Source: Rhodanobacter sp. 7MK24 (GTDB lineage: Bacteria; Pseudomonadota; Gammaproteobacteria; Xanthomonadales; Rhodanobacteraceae). From it: a stretch of 64,000 nucleotides of DNA. Positions 52,874-63,700 of this stretch are shown here, one piece after another; the stretch's first letter is position 1; every line of letters begins with the position of its first letter. The notes beneath the pieces are model-generated. The model was not told where the DNA came from and did not search any database. It was given only the letters and a program-made list of their open reading frames with translations. The stretch covers positions 187,183-251,182 of the forward strand of contig NZ_JACYXL010000001.1 in the NCBI RefSeq assembly GCF_014842995.1. Reading direction: 5' to 3'. Made by a program: the position numbers and the translations under genes.

Positions 52874-53832
52874 GAAGCGGTGTTCTCGATGGCGTCGAAC
52901 AGCAGGCCTGCGATATTAAGGCCGAACTGCGCATCCAGCTCGCGCACGCAGGTCGGCGATGTGACGTTGATCTCGGTGAGGTAATCCCCGATCACGTCCA
53001 GGCCCACGAAGCGCAGGCCGCGCCGACACAGCTCCGGCGCCACCTGGGCGACGATCCAGCGGTCGCGCTCGCTCAGCGGCACGCCCTCGCCGCGGCCGCC
53101 GGCGGCGAGGTTGCCGCGGAACTCGTCGCCTTGCGGGATGCGCGCCAGCGCATACGGAACCGGCTCGCCGTCGATCAGCAGGATGCGCTTGTCGCCTGCG
53201 CTGATCGCCGGGATGAACTTCTGCGCGATGGCGAACTGCCGCCCCTCGCCGTGCGGGCCGCCGGCCAGCAGGGTTTCCAGCATGGAGTTGAGGTTGCTGT
53301 CGCCGGCTTTCACCTTGAAGATGCCGCGTCCGCCCATGCCATCCAGCGGTTTCAGCACCGCCTCGCCGCATTCGGCGACGAAACGGCGCAGCTCGCCGGC
53401 ATCACGACTCACCAGGGTGGGGGCGATGCACTGCGGGAACTGCAGCGCGAACAGCTTCTCGTTGCAGTCGCGCAGCGCACGCGGATCGTTCACCACCGCC
53501 AGGCCGCCGCGCTGGGCTGTTTCCAGCACCATGGTGTCGTAGACGAACTGCGCGTCGACCGGCGGATCCTTGCGCATCAGCACCACGTCCAGTTCGCGCA
53601 GGTCGCGCCATTGCGCCTCGCCCAGCGTGGACCAGTCGTGCTGGTCGTCGCGCACCGCCAGCGGGCGCAGCCGGGCCCACGGTGCGCCATCGCGCAGGGC
53701 CAGGTCGCCCTGTTCCATGTAGAACAGGGTGTGGCCGCGGCGCTGAGCTTCCAGCAGCATGGCCAGGGTGGTGTCCTTGGCCGGCTTGATCGTGCCGATG
53801 GGATCCATCAGCACCGCGACTGAAAGTGGCAT
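52870..53832 (-). CDS. gshB: Glutathione synthetase
   Basis: ATP-grasp enzyme that joins gamma-glutamylcysteine and glycine (320 residues). N-terminal SVAVLMDPIGTIKPAKDTTLAMLLEAQRRGH (4-34), the ATP-grasp segments VLKPLDGMGGRGIFKVKAGD (about 155-174) and ALARIPQGDEFRGNLAAGGRGEG (about 228-250), and the metal-binding DVIGDYLTEINVTSPTCVRELD (about 279-300). Start 53832 is chosen; an upstream ATG at 53952 gives a poor, arginine-rich extension. First gene of the gshB-tonB-yqgE-ruvX-pyrB operon, divergent from the pilG operon. Confidence 0.96.
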   Translation of the reverse strand: MPLSVAVLMDPIGTIKPAKDTTLAMLLEAQRRGHTLFYMEQGDLALRDGAPWARLRPLAVRDDQHDWSTLGEAQWRDLRELDVVLMRKDPPVDAQFVYDTMVLETAQRGGLAVVNDPRALRDCNEKLFALQFPQCIAPTLVSRDAGELRRFVAECGEAVLKPLDGMGGRGIFKVKAGDSNLNSMLETLLAGGPHGEGRQFAIAQKFIPAISAGDKRILLIDGEPVPYALARIPQGDEFRGNLAAGGRGEGVPLSERDRWIVAQVAPELCRRGLRFVGLDVIGDYLTEINVTSPTCVRELDAQFGLNIAGLLFDAIENTAS

Positions 53833-54174
53833 CGTGATTCTCCGCGAAAGGTTTTGCGGCGCGGCACGCCGGCGACAGGGTGACGATGTTCGCCCACGCG
53901 GCAGGTCGCGACAAGCGCGCATGGGCCCCGCATGCCGCGGGAGGTCCGACATGGCCGGTGAAGGTCACATTGCGCGCCGACGGATGCTTGACGATGCGAA
54001 TGTTGCTTGACGCCATGGCAGGCAGGCAGTAAACAACGACTGCTAGCGCATCCCGCCGCAGAGCGGGGTCGTGTGCTGCAATACCAAGTGTTGTTTTGTC
54101 ATGTGCATCAGCGGCATGCTTGTTGCCTGCCTTGCTGATTGTCCTGGGCCCGGTGTTGGGCGACAGGGGGAGAA
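53833..54174. other. 342-nt divergent gap between gshB and pilG
   Basis: No convincing gene. It must hold the promoters of both operons. Structures seen: a short CCCGC/GCGGG hairpin at 54052-54067, and the 8-nt complementary pair GGCAGGCA (54021-54028) and TGCCTGCC (54124-54131). A strong RBS (GGGGGAGAA) precedes pilG. A reverse-strand frame from 54016 (start MASSNIRIVKHPSARNVTF) has no convincing family match. Confidence 0.5.
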
Positions 54175-54585
54175 ATGAATCTGAACGCGAACGCGAATGG
54201 TCTGGCCGGCCTGCGGGTCATGGTGATCGACGATTCCAAGACCATCCGTCGCACGGCAGAGACCCTGCTGAAGAAGGAAGGCTGCGACGTACTGACCGCC
54301 GTGGACGGCTTCGAGGCGCTCGCCAAGATCGCCGACCAGAAGCCTGCCATCATCTTCGTCGACATCATGATGCCGCGGCTGGACGGCTACCAGACCTGCG
54401 CGCTGATCAAGAACAACCCGCAGTTCCGCGCCACGCCGGTGATCATGCTCAGCTCCAAGGATGGCCTGTTCGACAAGGCGCGCGGCCGCGTCGTGGGCGC
54501 TGAGCAGTACCTCACCAAGCCGTTCACGCGTGACGAGTTGCTGGGTGCCATCCAGCAGCACGTCGGCGCGGCGACCGGTCGCTGA
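54175..54585 (+). CDS. pilG: Twitching motility response regulator PilG
   Basis: Single-domain CheY-like response regulator (136 residues) of the Chp system; in Pseudomonas it promotes pilus extension, polarity and cAMP signalling. Phospho-acceptor Asp63 (FVDIMMP), acidic pocket VIDDSKT at 18-24, Thr/Ser switch MLSSK near 91-95, Lys115 (TKPF). Start 54175 has a strong RBS (GGGGGAGAA); the longer form from 54139 lacks one. First gene of pilGHIJ-chpA. Confidence 0.96.
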   Translation: MNLNANANGLAGLRVMVIDDSKTIRRTAETLLKKEGCDVLTAVDGFEALAKIADQKPAIIFVDIMMPRLDGYQTCALIKNNPQFRATPVIMLSSKDGLFDKARGRVVGAEQYLTKPFTRDELLGAIQQHVGAATGR

Positions 54586-54606
54586 CCGCGGAACTCAGGG
54601 GGAACC

Positions 54607-54984
54607 GTGGCCAATATCCTCATCATCGACGACTCCCCGACCGACGTGCGCGTGCTAACCACGCTGCTCGAACGTGCGGGGCATCAGGTCGCCTCGGTCG
54701 GCAACGCCGAGGAAGGCATCGAGCGCGTGCGCAGCGCGCCGCCGGCGCTGGTCATCATGGACGTCATCATGCCCGGCATGAACGGCTTCCAGGCGACCCG
54801 CACGCTTACCCGCGACCCTGCCACCGCCGCGGTGCCGATCGTAATGATCACCACCAAGGCGATGGAAACCGACCGCGTGTGGGGCCTGCGCCAGGGCGCG
54901 CGCGCCTTCATCACCAAGCCGGTGAACGAGGGCGAGTTGCTCGCCTGCATCAACCAATTGCTGTCCAGCGCGAGCGCGGCATGA
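54607..54984 (+). CDS. pilH: Twitching motility response regulator PilH
   Basis: Second CheY-like regulator (125 residues), which in Pseudomonas limits PilG output and favours retraction. GTG start: MANILIIDDSPTD (acidic pocket at 8-9), Asp52 (VIMDVIMPG), Thr82-Thr83 switch region ITTKA, Lys104 (ITKPV). 21 nt after pilG; its stop overlaps the pilI start (ATGA). Missing from the FimX branch, but typical of Chp clusters. Confidence 0.96.
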   Translation: MANILIIDDSPTDVRVLTTLLERAGHQVASVGNAEEGIERVRSAPPALVIMDVIMPGMNGFQATRTLTRDPATAAVPIVMITTKAMETDRVWGLRQGARAFITKPVNEGELLACINQLLSSASAA

Positions 54985-55526
54985 ACGCAACCCCTGGCCT
55001 TACCCCTTTCGAAATCCTGGCTAGCTACGAGCGGTTGTCCCTGGCGCATGCCTCGGATACCCGCGAGCGGATGGATGCGCCCGGTCTGTGGCGCGGCATC
55101 GGCTACCGCGTGGGGCAGCGCATGCTGGTCAGCGAAATCGGCGAGATCAATGAATTGCTGGCGATGCCCCCGCTCACCGCCGTGCCCCGCACGCAGCCAT
55201 GGCTGCTCGGCGTGGCCAACGTGCGCGGCAACCTGATGCCGGTAGTGGATTTCGGCCGCTTCCTGTTTGGCGAGCGCACCCCGCAAACCGACCGCGCGCG
55301 CCTGCTGGTGGTGCGCCAGGGTGGCGGCAGCGTGGCACTGCTGGTGGACGAGGTGTTCGGCCAGCGCACGGTGGACGAAGAGCAGCGGCGCGCGGCTGGG
55401 CAGGAGGACGATCCACGGCTGGCCCGCTTCGCCGAGCAGTTGGTGGGCGACGGCGGGCAGCAGATGGCGATATTCAGCATGGGCAGGCTGGTGCGTGCCC
55501 CGGACTTCCGTCAGGCCGCGGCCTGA
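54981..55526 (+). CDS. pilI: CheW-like adaptor PilI
   Basis: 181-residue CheW-domain scaffold linking the receptor PilJ to the ChpA kinase. Features: GIGYRVGQRMLVSEIGEINELLAMPPLTAVPRTQPWLLGVANVRGNLMPVVDFGRFL at about 38-95, then LLVVRQGGGSVALLVDEVFG at about 106-125. The start ATGA overlaps pilH, so the two are translationally coupled. Confidence 0.95.
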   Translation: MNATPGLTPFEILASYERLSLAHASDTRERMDAPGLWRGIGYRVGQRMLVSEIGEINELLAMPPLTAVPRTQPWLLGVANVRGNLMPVVDFGRFLFGERTPQTDRARLLVVRQGGGSVALLVDEVFGQRTVDEEQRRAAGQEDDPRLARFAEQLVGDGGQQMAIFSMGRLVRAPDFRQAAA

Positions 55527-55653
55527 GCCCGGACGGTTGCAGACAACAGGTTCGGTGCCGCCAAGGGCCGGCAATTCCAAGATGGCAGACCAAGGATCCG
55601 ATGCCGCCCCAGTAGGCGGAACGGATCCGGCGAAGTAGACGGACGAGGTGAAC

Positions 55654-57684
55654 ATGAGCACTACAGGGGGCGTCGGCAAAGAGCGGGGGAACACCGCGCT
55701 CATTGTCATGTTGCTGGTCGCGATCGGTTTCGCGGCCCTGGATTTCTGGCAGCTCAACGTGAAGAACGGCGAAGACCGGCAAGCCGTAGCGCTGACCACG
55801 CAGATCCAGGTGCTGTCGCAGCAGACCGCGAAATTCGCGCTGGAATCGTCCGACGGCAACGCCGATTCGTTCAAGGAGCTGGAAAGCACCCGCAACGCGA
55901 TCGATTCCGCCGTGCGCAAGCTGAACAGGGGCGATGCGACCACCGGCATGCATGCCTACGCCGACAACAACACCTCGCTGGTCGGCCGCTCGTACAGCGC
56001 GCTGGATGGCGCGTGGAAGCAGCTGGACAGCGACATCGGCAAGATCCTGTCGAACCGGTCCGTGGTGCTCGACTCCGGCCAGAACGCGGCCACCGTGTCG
56101 CAGCAGATGCCCTTGCTCAACTCCAGCATGGAGCAGGTGGTCACCATCCTGCAGCAGCGCAACGGCAGCGCCGACCAGATGCTGGGCACCTCGCGCCAGA
56201 TGCTGTCGGCCGACCGCATCATCCGCCGCGTGCAGGAAGTGCTGCAGGGCGGCGACAACGCCCAGGCGGCTGCTGACGGCCTGCAGCGCGATGCCCAGCA
56301 GTACGGCAACGTGCTGCAGGGCCTGACCGAGAACAATGCGAACAGCGGCGTGAAGCCGATTGCCGACGCCAACGCCCACAAGATCCTCACCGACATGCAG
56401 GGCGGCTGGAGCAAGCTGGCCGATCCGCTGGCCAAGCTGGTGTCCGCTTCCGGCAACCTGGCGGCGGTGAAGCAGGCAGGCACTCAGGCCTCGCTGGATT
56501 CGCAGTCGGTGCTGCTGCGCGCGAACGATCTCGCCGACCAGATCGGCAAGCTGCCGCTGCGCCGCCTGTTTCCGAACGTGTGGTGGGGCCTCCTGGCCGC
56601 CATCGGTGCGGTGGCCTTCGCCCTGTTGCTGGTGGTCAGCCTGGTGCGCGACCAGCGCCGCCGATTCGCCGAATCTACCTCGCTCAACCAGCGCAACCAG
56701 GAGGCGATCATGCGCCTGCTGGACGAGATGGGCGCGCTCGCCGAAGGCGACCTGACGGTGAAGACCACGGTGACCGAGGAAATCACCGGCGCCATCGCCG
56801 ACTCGGTGAACTACGCCATCGACGAGTTGCGTACCCTGGTGACCACGATCAACGAAACCTCCGAGCAGGTCTCTTCGTCGGCGCAGGAAACGCAGACCAC
56901 CGCCCGCCATCTGGCCGCCTCGGCCGAGCAGCAGGCGCAGCAGATCAGCACCGCGACCAGCGCGATCAACGAGATCGCCAACTCGATGGACCACGTGTCG
57001 AAGAACTCCGCCGAATCGGCCGACGTGGCCGAGCGCTCGGTGCAGATTGCCTCGCACGGCGCCGAGGTGGTGCGCGAGACGATCTCCGGCATGGACTCGA
57101 TCCGCGACCAGATCCAGGAAACCTCCAAGCGCATCAAGCGGCTGGGTGAGTCTTCGCAGGAAATCGGCTCCATCGTGGAACTCATCAACGACATCGCCGA
57201 GCAGACCAACATCCTCGCCTTGAACGCGGCCATCCAGGCGGCTTCGGCCGGCGAGGCGGGCCGCGGTTTCGCGGTGGTGGCGGACGAAGTGCAGCGACTG
57301 GCGGAACGCTCCACCAGCGCCACGAAGCGAATCGAGACACTGGTGCAGACCATTCAGTCCGATACCAACGAAGCGGTGAATTCGATGGAGCAGACCACCG
57401 CCGAAGTGGTGGCCGGCGCCCGCAAGGCGGAGGATGCAGGCAGCGCGCTGGGCGACATCGAACGCGTGTCGCATGACCTGTCCGCGCTGATTCAGAACAT
57501 CTCCAGCGCGGCACGCCAGCAGTCGGCGGCGGCGACGGACATTTCGCAATCGATGAACGCGATCCGGGAAATCACCTCGCAGACCTCGCAGGGTGCCAGC
57601 CGGACCGCGGACTCGATCGGTACGTTGGCGCAGTTGGCCAGCGATCTGCGTCGCTCGGTGGCCCACTTCAAGCTGCCGGGCTGA
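55654..57684 (+). CDS. pilJ: Methyl-accepting chemotaxis protein PilJ
   Basis: Receptor of the Chp twitching chemosensory system (676 residues). Two membrane helices: near residues 14-32 ([19 protein letters not shown]) and 308-330 ([21 protein letters not shown]) flank a PilJ-type periplasmic helical domain that contacts pilin. A HAMP-like segment follows (about 330-395), then the signalling hairpin with tip [41 protein letters not shown] near 512-552. Start ATG 55654 has GAGG just before it; GTG 55648 is an alternative two codons upstream. In the next gene direction, pilK is missing. Confidence 0.96.
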   Translation: MSTTGGVGKERGNTALIVMLLVAIGFAALDFWQLNVKNGEDRQAVALTTQIQVLSQQTAKFALESSDGNADSFKELESTRNAIDSAVRKLNRGDATTGMHAYADNNTSLVGRSYSALDGAWKQLDSDIGKILSNRSVVLDSGQNAATVSQQMPLLNSSMEQVVTILQQRNGSADQMLGTSRQMLSADRIIRRVQEVLQGGDNAQAAADGLQRDAQQYGNVLQGLTENNANSGVKPIADANAHKILTDMQGGWSKLADPLAKLVSASGNLAAVKQAGTQASLDSQSVLLRANDLADQIGKLPLRRLFPNVWWGLLAAIGAVAFALLLVVSLVRDQRRRFAESTSLNQRNQEAIMRLLDEMGALAEGDLTVKTTVTEEITGAIADSVNYAIDELRTLVTTINETSEQVSSSAQETQTTARHLAASAEQQAQQISTATSAINEIANSMDHVSKNSAESADVAERSVQIASHGAEVVRETISGMDSIRDQIQETSKRIKRLGESSQEIGSIVELINDIAEQTNILALNAAIQAASAGEAGRGFAVVADEVQRLAERSTSATKRIETLVQTIQSDTNEAVNSMEQTTAEVVAGARKAEDAGSALGDIERVSHDLSALIQNISSAARQQSAAATDISQSMNAIREITSQTSQGASRTADSIGTLAQLASDLRRSVAHFKLPG

Positions 57685-57765
57685 CGGTTTGGCGGCGACA
57701 TTTACTGACTGGGGCAGTCTCGATGGTGGCGTGGCGACTCGCCGCGCAACCGCTGAGGGAAGTGC

Positions 57766-60700
57766 ATGAGACTTCAAGACAATATCGATTTCACCACCCT
57801 GCAGTGGGTTCGCCCCGAGCTGGAGCAGACACTGGCCAGCGCCCGCGAGTCGCTGGAGTCCTACGTGGCCAATCCGGCCCGCGGCGACGCCATGCGATCC
57901 TGCGCCGACAGCCTGCATCAGGTGCAAGGCACGCTGCGGATGGTCGAGCTGCCTGGCCCCGCCATGGTGGCGACGGAGATGGAAGAGCTTGCCATCGCGC
58001 TGCTGCAGGACAAGGTCGCGCAACGCGAGGACGCCTACGCCGCGATGATGCGCGGCCTGATGCAGTTGCCCGACTACCTTGAACGCGTCGCCAGCGGCCA
58101 TCGCGACGTGCCGGTGGTGCTGTTGCCGCTGCTGAACGACCTGCGGGCCAGCCGTGGCGAGGAGGAGCTGTCGGAGGCGGCGCTGTTCCGCCCGAACCTC
58201 GACGCCTTCCTGCCTACCCAGGCGCCCGCCGCGATGAGCGAGGCGCAGGCGCGGGAGCGTCGCGGCGAGCTGGTGGCACTGCGCCTGCAGTTCCAGCAGC
58301 ACATGCTCGCGTGGTTCCGCGGCCAGTCGCAGGCGCAGCCGCTGGCCGGCATGCGCAAGACTTTGCTGGCGATCGCCGCGCGCTGCTACCACGTGCATGG
58401 GCGACGCCTGTGGTGGATCGCCGCCGGTGTGGTGGAGGGGCTGGAGCACGGCATGCTCGGCGCCTATTCCACCGAGTTGCGCCAGCTGATCGGCAAGGCC
58501 GATCGCCATATACGGCAGTTGATCGAACAGGGCGAGGACAGCCTGCGCGGCGGCGACGCCGACGACCTGTGCAACCGGCTGCTCTACATCGTGGCGCAGT
58601 CGCGCCAGCACAGCCCGAGCATGGAGCTGCTGCGCCGCACCTATTCGCTGGACAGCCTGCTGCCCGGCGCCGAGGAACTGGAGCACGCCCGCGGTTCCAT
58701 GGCCGGGCACAACCGGGCCTTGCTCGACTCGGTGGCCAAGGCGCTCAAGGAGGACCTGCTGCGCGTCAAGGAAGCGCTCGACCTGTTCCAGCGCCAGCCG
58801 AACGCCGATCCGGCCTCGCTGGAGCCGCAATGCGAATTGCTGGGCCGTGTCGCCGATACCCTCGGCATGCTGGCCCTTGCCGTGCCGCGCCGGGTGGTGG
58901 ACGAGCAGCGTCGCGTGCTCGAGGAAGTCACCAACAAGCTGCGCGCCGTCGACGAGGAAACCCTGCTCGACGTGGCCGGTGCGCTGCTGTACGTGGAAGC
59001 ATCGCTGGACGATCACATCGAGAGCCTCGGCGCAATCGAAGAATCGAAGGACGGCGAGGCCGACGCGTCGAGCCTGCCGCGCAGCGAAGTGCAGGGCATC
59101 CTCAGCACGGTGATGCAGGAAGCGATCCGCAACACCGGAAAGGTGAAGGAAGCCATCGTCGCCTTCGTCGAGTCCGGCTGGGATCACGCCGGGCTGGCCG
59201 AAGCGCCGGCGCAGATGGCCGAGGTGGCCGGTGCCGCGCGCATGCTGTCCGCCGATCGCACGGCCGAGCTGGCCGAAGGCATCGGCCGCTTCATCCACAA
59301 CGAATTGCTGGTCGACCGGCGCGTACCCAGCAGCGTGCAGATGGATCATCTGGCCGATGCGCTGGCCGCGCTGGAGTACTACCTGGAAGCCGCGCGCGAG
59401 CACCGTGGCGGCCTGGCGCACATCATCGACGTCGCCGAACACAGCCTCGGCCAGCTCGGCTACTGGCCGCTGCCGGCCGAGCGCCCGCTGCCGGGCGCCG
59501 ATGCGTCGGCGATGCCGGAGGGGCATGCTCACGAAGCCCTGTCCGAGCCGGTGAGCATCTATCCGGGCAGCGATGCCAGCCACCTGTTCGTTGCGCCGGA
59601 AGCGCCACAGCCGGTGCATACCCACGACATCGATGGCCTGCGCTTCGCGCAGACCGAGCCCACCGCGCCGCCCGCACCGGCCGCTGCCGCTGGCGACGAG
59701 TGGATCGAAGTCGAGGAGGAAATCGAGGAACAGGTGCCGGTGGACGGTGCTCTGGCCGAAGGCTTCCGCTTCGACCAGCAGGCCGAAAGCATCGACGACG
59801 ACATCCGCGACATCTTCCTCGAGGAAATGCAGGAAGAGATCGACAACCTGCGCAGCGCCGAGAGCGCGTGGCTGACCGATCCCGCGCAGCTCGCCGCGCT
59901 CACGCCGATCCGCCGTTCCTTCCACACGCTCAAGGGTTCCGGCCGGCTGGTCGGCGTTCCCGCGCTGGGCGAGTTTGCGTGGAAGGTGGAGGACATGCTC
60001 AACCGCGTGCTCGACCACACCATCGAGCCGCACGAGGGTGTGCGGGCCGTGGTGCACCATGCCATCGCCGCGCTGCCGCAACTGCTGGCCTCGCTGAAGG
60101 GCGAAGGCGTGCCGCATGCGCCGGTCGAGGCGATCATGCAGACCGCCGGCAAGCTCGCTGCCGGTGACGCTACCGCCCGCATAGAGGATCACGCGCCGGT
60201 CGCGATGGAAACCGTGCGTCGCATCGTGCGCCGTCGCGTGCCGCGGTTCGACGCCGCTGCCGCAGGGATTCCCGCTGCCGGCATCACCGATGCCGGCAGC
60301 ATCGCCACCCCGGAACCGGTCGAGCCGCCGGCAATGGCGACGTTCGCCATCTCGCCGTTGCCCTCGGTCGACCCGGTCTTGCTGGAAATCCTGCGCAGCG
60401 AGGTCGCGCAGTACCTGCAGGCCATTCGCACCGCGATCCACCGCAGCGGCGGCGAACTGCCAGTGGGCGAAGACCTGCTGCGCGCCGTGCACACGTTGCA
60501 TGGCGCCATCGCGATGGTCGACATCCCGTTGCTCATCCAGCTGCTGTCGCCGCTCGAAACCTTGCTCAAGCGTTTGCGGCACACCGCGCAGTCGTTGCCG
60601 GTGGAGGGCGTGCGCCTGCTCGACCGTACCGCCGATGTGGTCGACCAGACCATGGCGCAGTTCGACGTGGCTCTGCCGCAATTGCCCAATGTCGACCAGC

Positions 60701-63700
60701 TGACGCTCCAACTGATCGAGCTGCGTGACCGCTATCCGGAAGTGCAGGGGGCGCACATCATCGCCGAGCATCCGGTGGAAGCCGCACAGCCGCCGGTGGA
60801 ACCCGCCGTCGACGAGGTTGCGGAAGAGGCCGCCGAGGACGACCACGAAGTGGTTGCAGCCGAGGAGCATGCATCGCCGTTGCTGGACGACGGCTCGCAC
60901 GACCACTATGCCAGCGAACTGATGGCTGCCTTGGGCGCCTTCGAGCCGAATGCGCCGACTGAGGCCGAACCGGTCGACGACGAGCAGCACGCTCGCGAAA
61001 TTGCGGAACAGGAAGCGGCCGAGCACGCCGCAGCCGAAGAGCGGGAGGCACAGGCGAAGGCTGAGCAGGAGCAGGCTGAGCAGGAGCAACAACGCCTCGA
61101 ACAGGAGCGCGTCGAGCAGGAGCGTCTGGAACAAGAACGCATCGAGCAGGAGCGCATCGAGCAGGAAGAACGCGCCGAGCAGGCCCGGTTGGCGCAGGAG
61201 CGCGCCGCACGCGAGGCCGCCGAAGCGCAGATGCGCGCGGCGGCCGAGAAAGCGGCGGCCGAGCAGCGCGCCGCGGAAGCCGCAGCGGCGGAACAGGCTC
61301 GGCAGGAAGCGGAACGCGCGGCCGAGGCCGCTCGTCGCGCTGCCAACGAAGCCGTGCGCGCCGCGCCGGCGGTCGATGCGTCGGCCACGAACGCTGGCAT
61401 GCCGATTGACGCCGATCTGCTCGAGGTCTTCGTCGAAGAAGCGCGAGAGATACTCGACCACGCCGATGGCGTACTGGCGCAGTGGCATGCCGAGCCGACG
61501 GCAGCCGGTCATCTGGGCGAACTGCAGCGCGACCTGCACACGCTCAAGGGCGGCGCGCGCATCGCCGGCATGATGTCGGTGGGCGACCTGGCCCATGCCA
61601 TCGAAACGCTGCTGGAAAAGCCAGTGGCGGGCGTGGCGCAGGTGATGCCGCTGATCGCCGTGTTGGAGGCCAGCTTCGACCAATTGCACACCATGGTGCA
61701 ACAGGTGGGGCAGGGGCTGGTGCCGGCTCATCCGCAGGCCGCGATCGAGCACCTGCTGGCGTTGTCTGGCGAGCAGGAGTTCGCCGACGAAGCGGCATTG
61801 GCTGCCCGGATGGCGCCTGCGGAGGCGCAGCCTGCCGAGGTGGCACATGCGGCAGCCGCTGCCGAGCCGTTGCCCGAGCTGCTGCCAACGGAGCAGGGTG
61901 CCGATGCGGCTTCGTCGCAGGAACAGATCCGAGTCCGCGCCGAACTGCTCGACAATCTGGTGAACCATGCCGGCGAGGTGGCGATCTACCGTTCGCGCCT
62001 GGAACAGCAGGTGTCCGGCTACCGCTTCAACCTGGTCGAACTGGATCAGACCGTGCAACGCTTGCGCGGCCAGTTGCGCATGCTGGAAATCGAAACCGAG
62101 GCGCAGATCATCGCGCGTTTCCAGCGCGAGCACCGCGAGGCCGGCAGCGCCACCGCCTTCGATCCGCTCGAGCTCGACCGTTTCTCGCAATTGCAGCAGT
62201 ACTCGCGCTCGCTGGCCGAGTCGGTGTCCGACTTGGTGTCCATCCAGGGCGTGCTGGACGAATTGACCCGCCAGGCCGAAAACCTGCTGGTGCAGCAGTC
62301 CCGCGTCAGCACCGAGTTGCAGGAGGGCTTGCTGCGCACGCGCATGCTGCCGTTCGACACCATGGTGCCGAATCTGCGTCGCACCCTGCGCCAGGCTGCG
62401 CAGGAGGAAGGCAAGAGCGCGCAGCTCTATGTGGACGGCGCACACGGCGAAATGGATCGCAACCTGCTTGATCGCATCAAGGCGCCGTTCGAGCACATGC
62501 TGCGCAACGCCGTGGCGCATGGCTTCGAATCGCCGGAAGATCGCCGCAAGGCAGGCAAGCCGGCAGAGGGTGCGGTACGCATCCGCGTGACGCGCGAAGC
62601 CACCGAGGTGGTGGTGCGCGTCAGCGACGACGGCCGCGGCCTCGACCGCGAGGCCATTCGCAAGCGCGGCGTGGAACGCGGCCTCATCGGCGCTGATGCC
62701 CGCCTGAGCGACGACCAGGTGCTCGCCCTCATCACCCAGCCCGGATTCTCCACCGCCAGCACGGTCACCCAGTTGGCCGGCCGCGGCGTGGGCATGGACG
62801 TGGTAGCGAACGAGATCAAGCAGCTGGGCGGTTCGCTGGCGATCGAGTCGCAACAGGGCCAGGGCACCACCTTCGTATTGCGCCTGCCATTCACCCTTGC
62901 CGTGACCCAGGCCATCCTGGTGCGCATCGGCGAAAGCACCTTCGCGATCCCGATGACCTCGGTGCAGGGCGTCGCGCGCGTCGACGTCGACGAGCTGACC
63001 TCGCGCATGGCCGAACACGAGCCCGTGTTCGCACACGGCGACGAGCAGTTCGGCATCCACGACCTGGCCGAATTGCTCGGTCTGCCGCCTGGCGTGATGC
63101 CGGAAGGCGAGCAACCGCCGTTGCTGCTTGCCCGCACCGGCGACCTGCGTGCGGCGATCCGCGTCGACGCGGTGCTGGGTTCGCGCGAAATCGTGGTGAA
63201 GTCGGTCGGCCCGCAGGTGAGCTCGGTGCCGGGCGTGCTTGGCGCCACCATCATGGGCGACGGTTCGGTGCTGGTGATTCTCGACCTGGCGCCGCTGGTG
63301 CGCCATGGCGTGGTGCGCCGCGAACAGCGCCTGTCCGAGGGCCTCACCGCGGTCGAGTTGCCGAAGATCGAGGAGCAGCGCACCCGCCCGCTGGTCATGG
63401 TGGTGGACGATTCGATCACCATGCGCAAGGTCACCGGTCGAGTGCTGGAGCGCCACGAATACGAAGTGGGCACCGCGAAGGACGGTGTGGACGCGCTGGA
63501 GAAGCTGCACGAGCGCGTGCCCGACCTGATGCTGCTGGACATCGAGATGCCGCGCATGGACGGCTACGAGCTGGCCACCCATATGAAGGCGGATCCGCGC
63601 CTGCGCGACGTGCCAATCATCATGATCACCTCCCGTACCGGCGACAAGCATCGCCAGCGTGCGTTCGACATCGGCGTGGATCGTTACCTCGGCAAGCCCT

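Noticed and set aside
53402-54016. Reverse-strand frame beginning MASSNIRIVKHPSARN upstream of gshB
   Set aside because: It overlaps gshB in another frame and has no RBS of note or family. The gap is better explained as the gshB/pilG promoter region.
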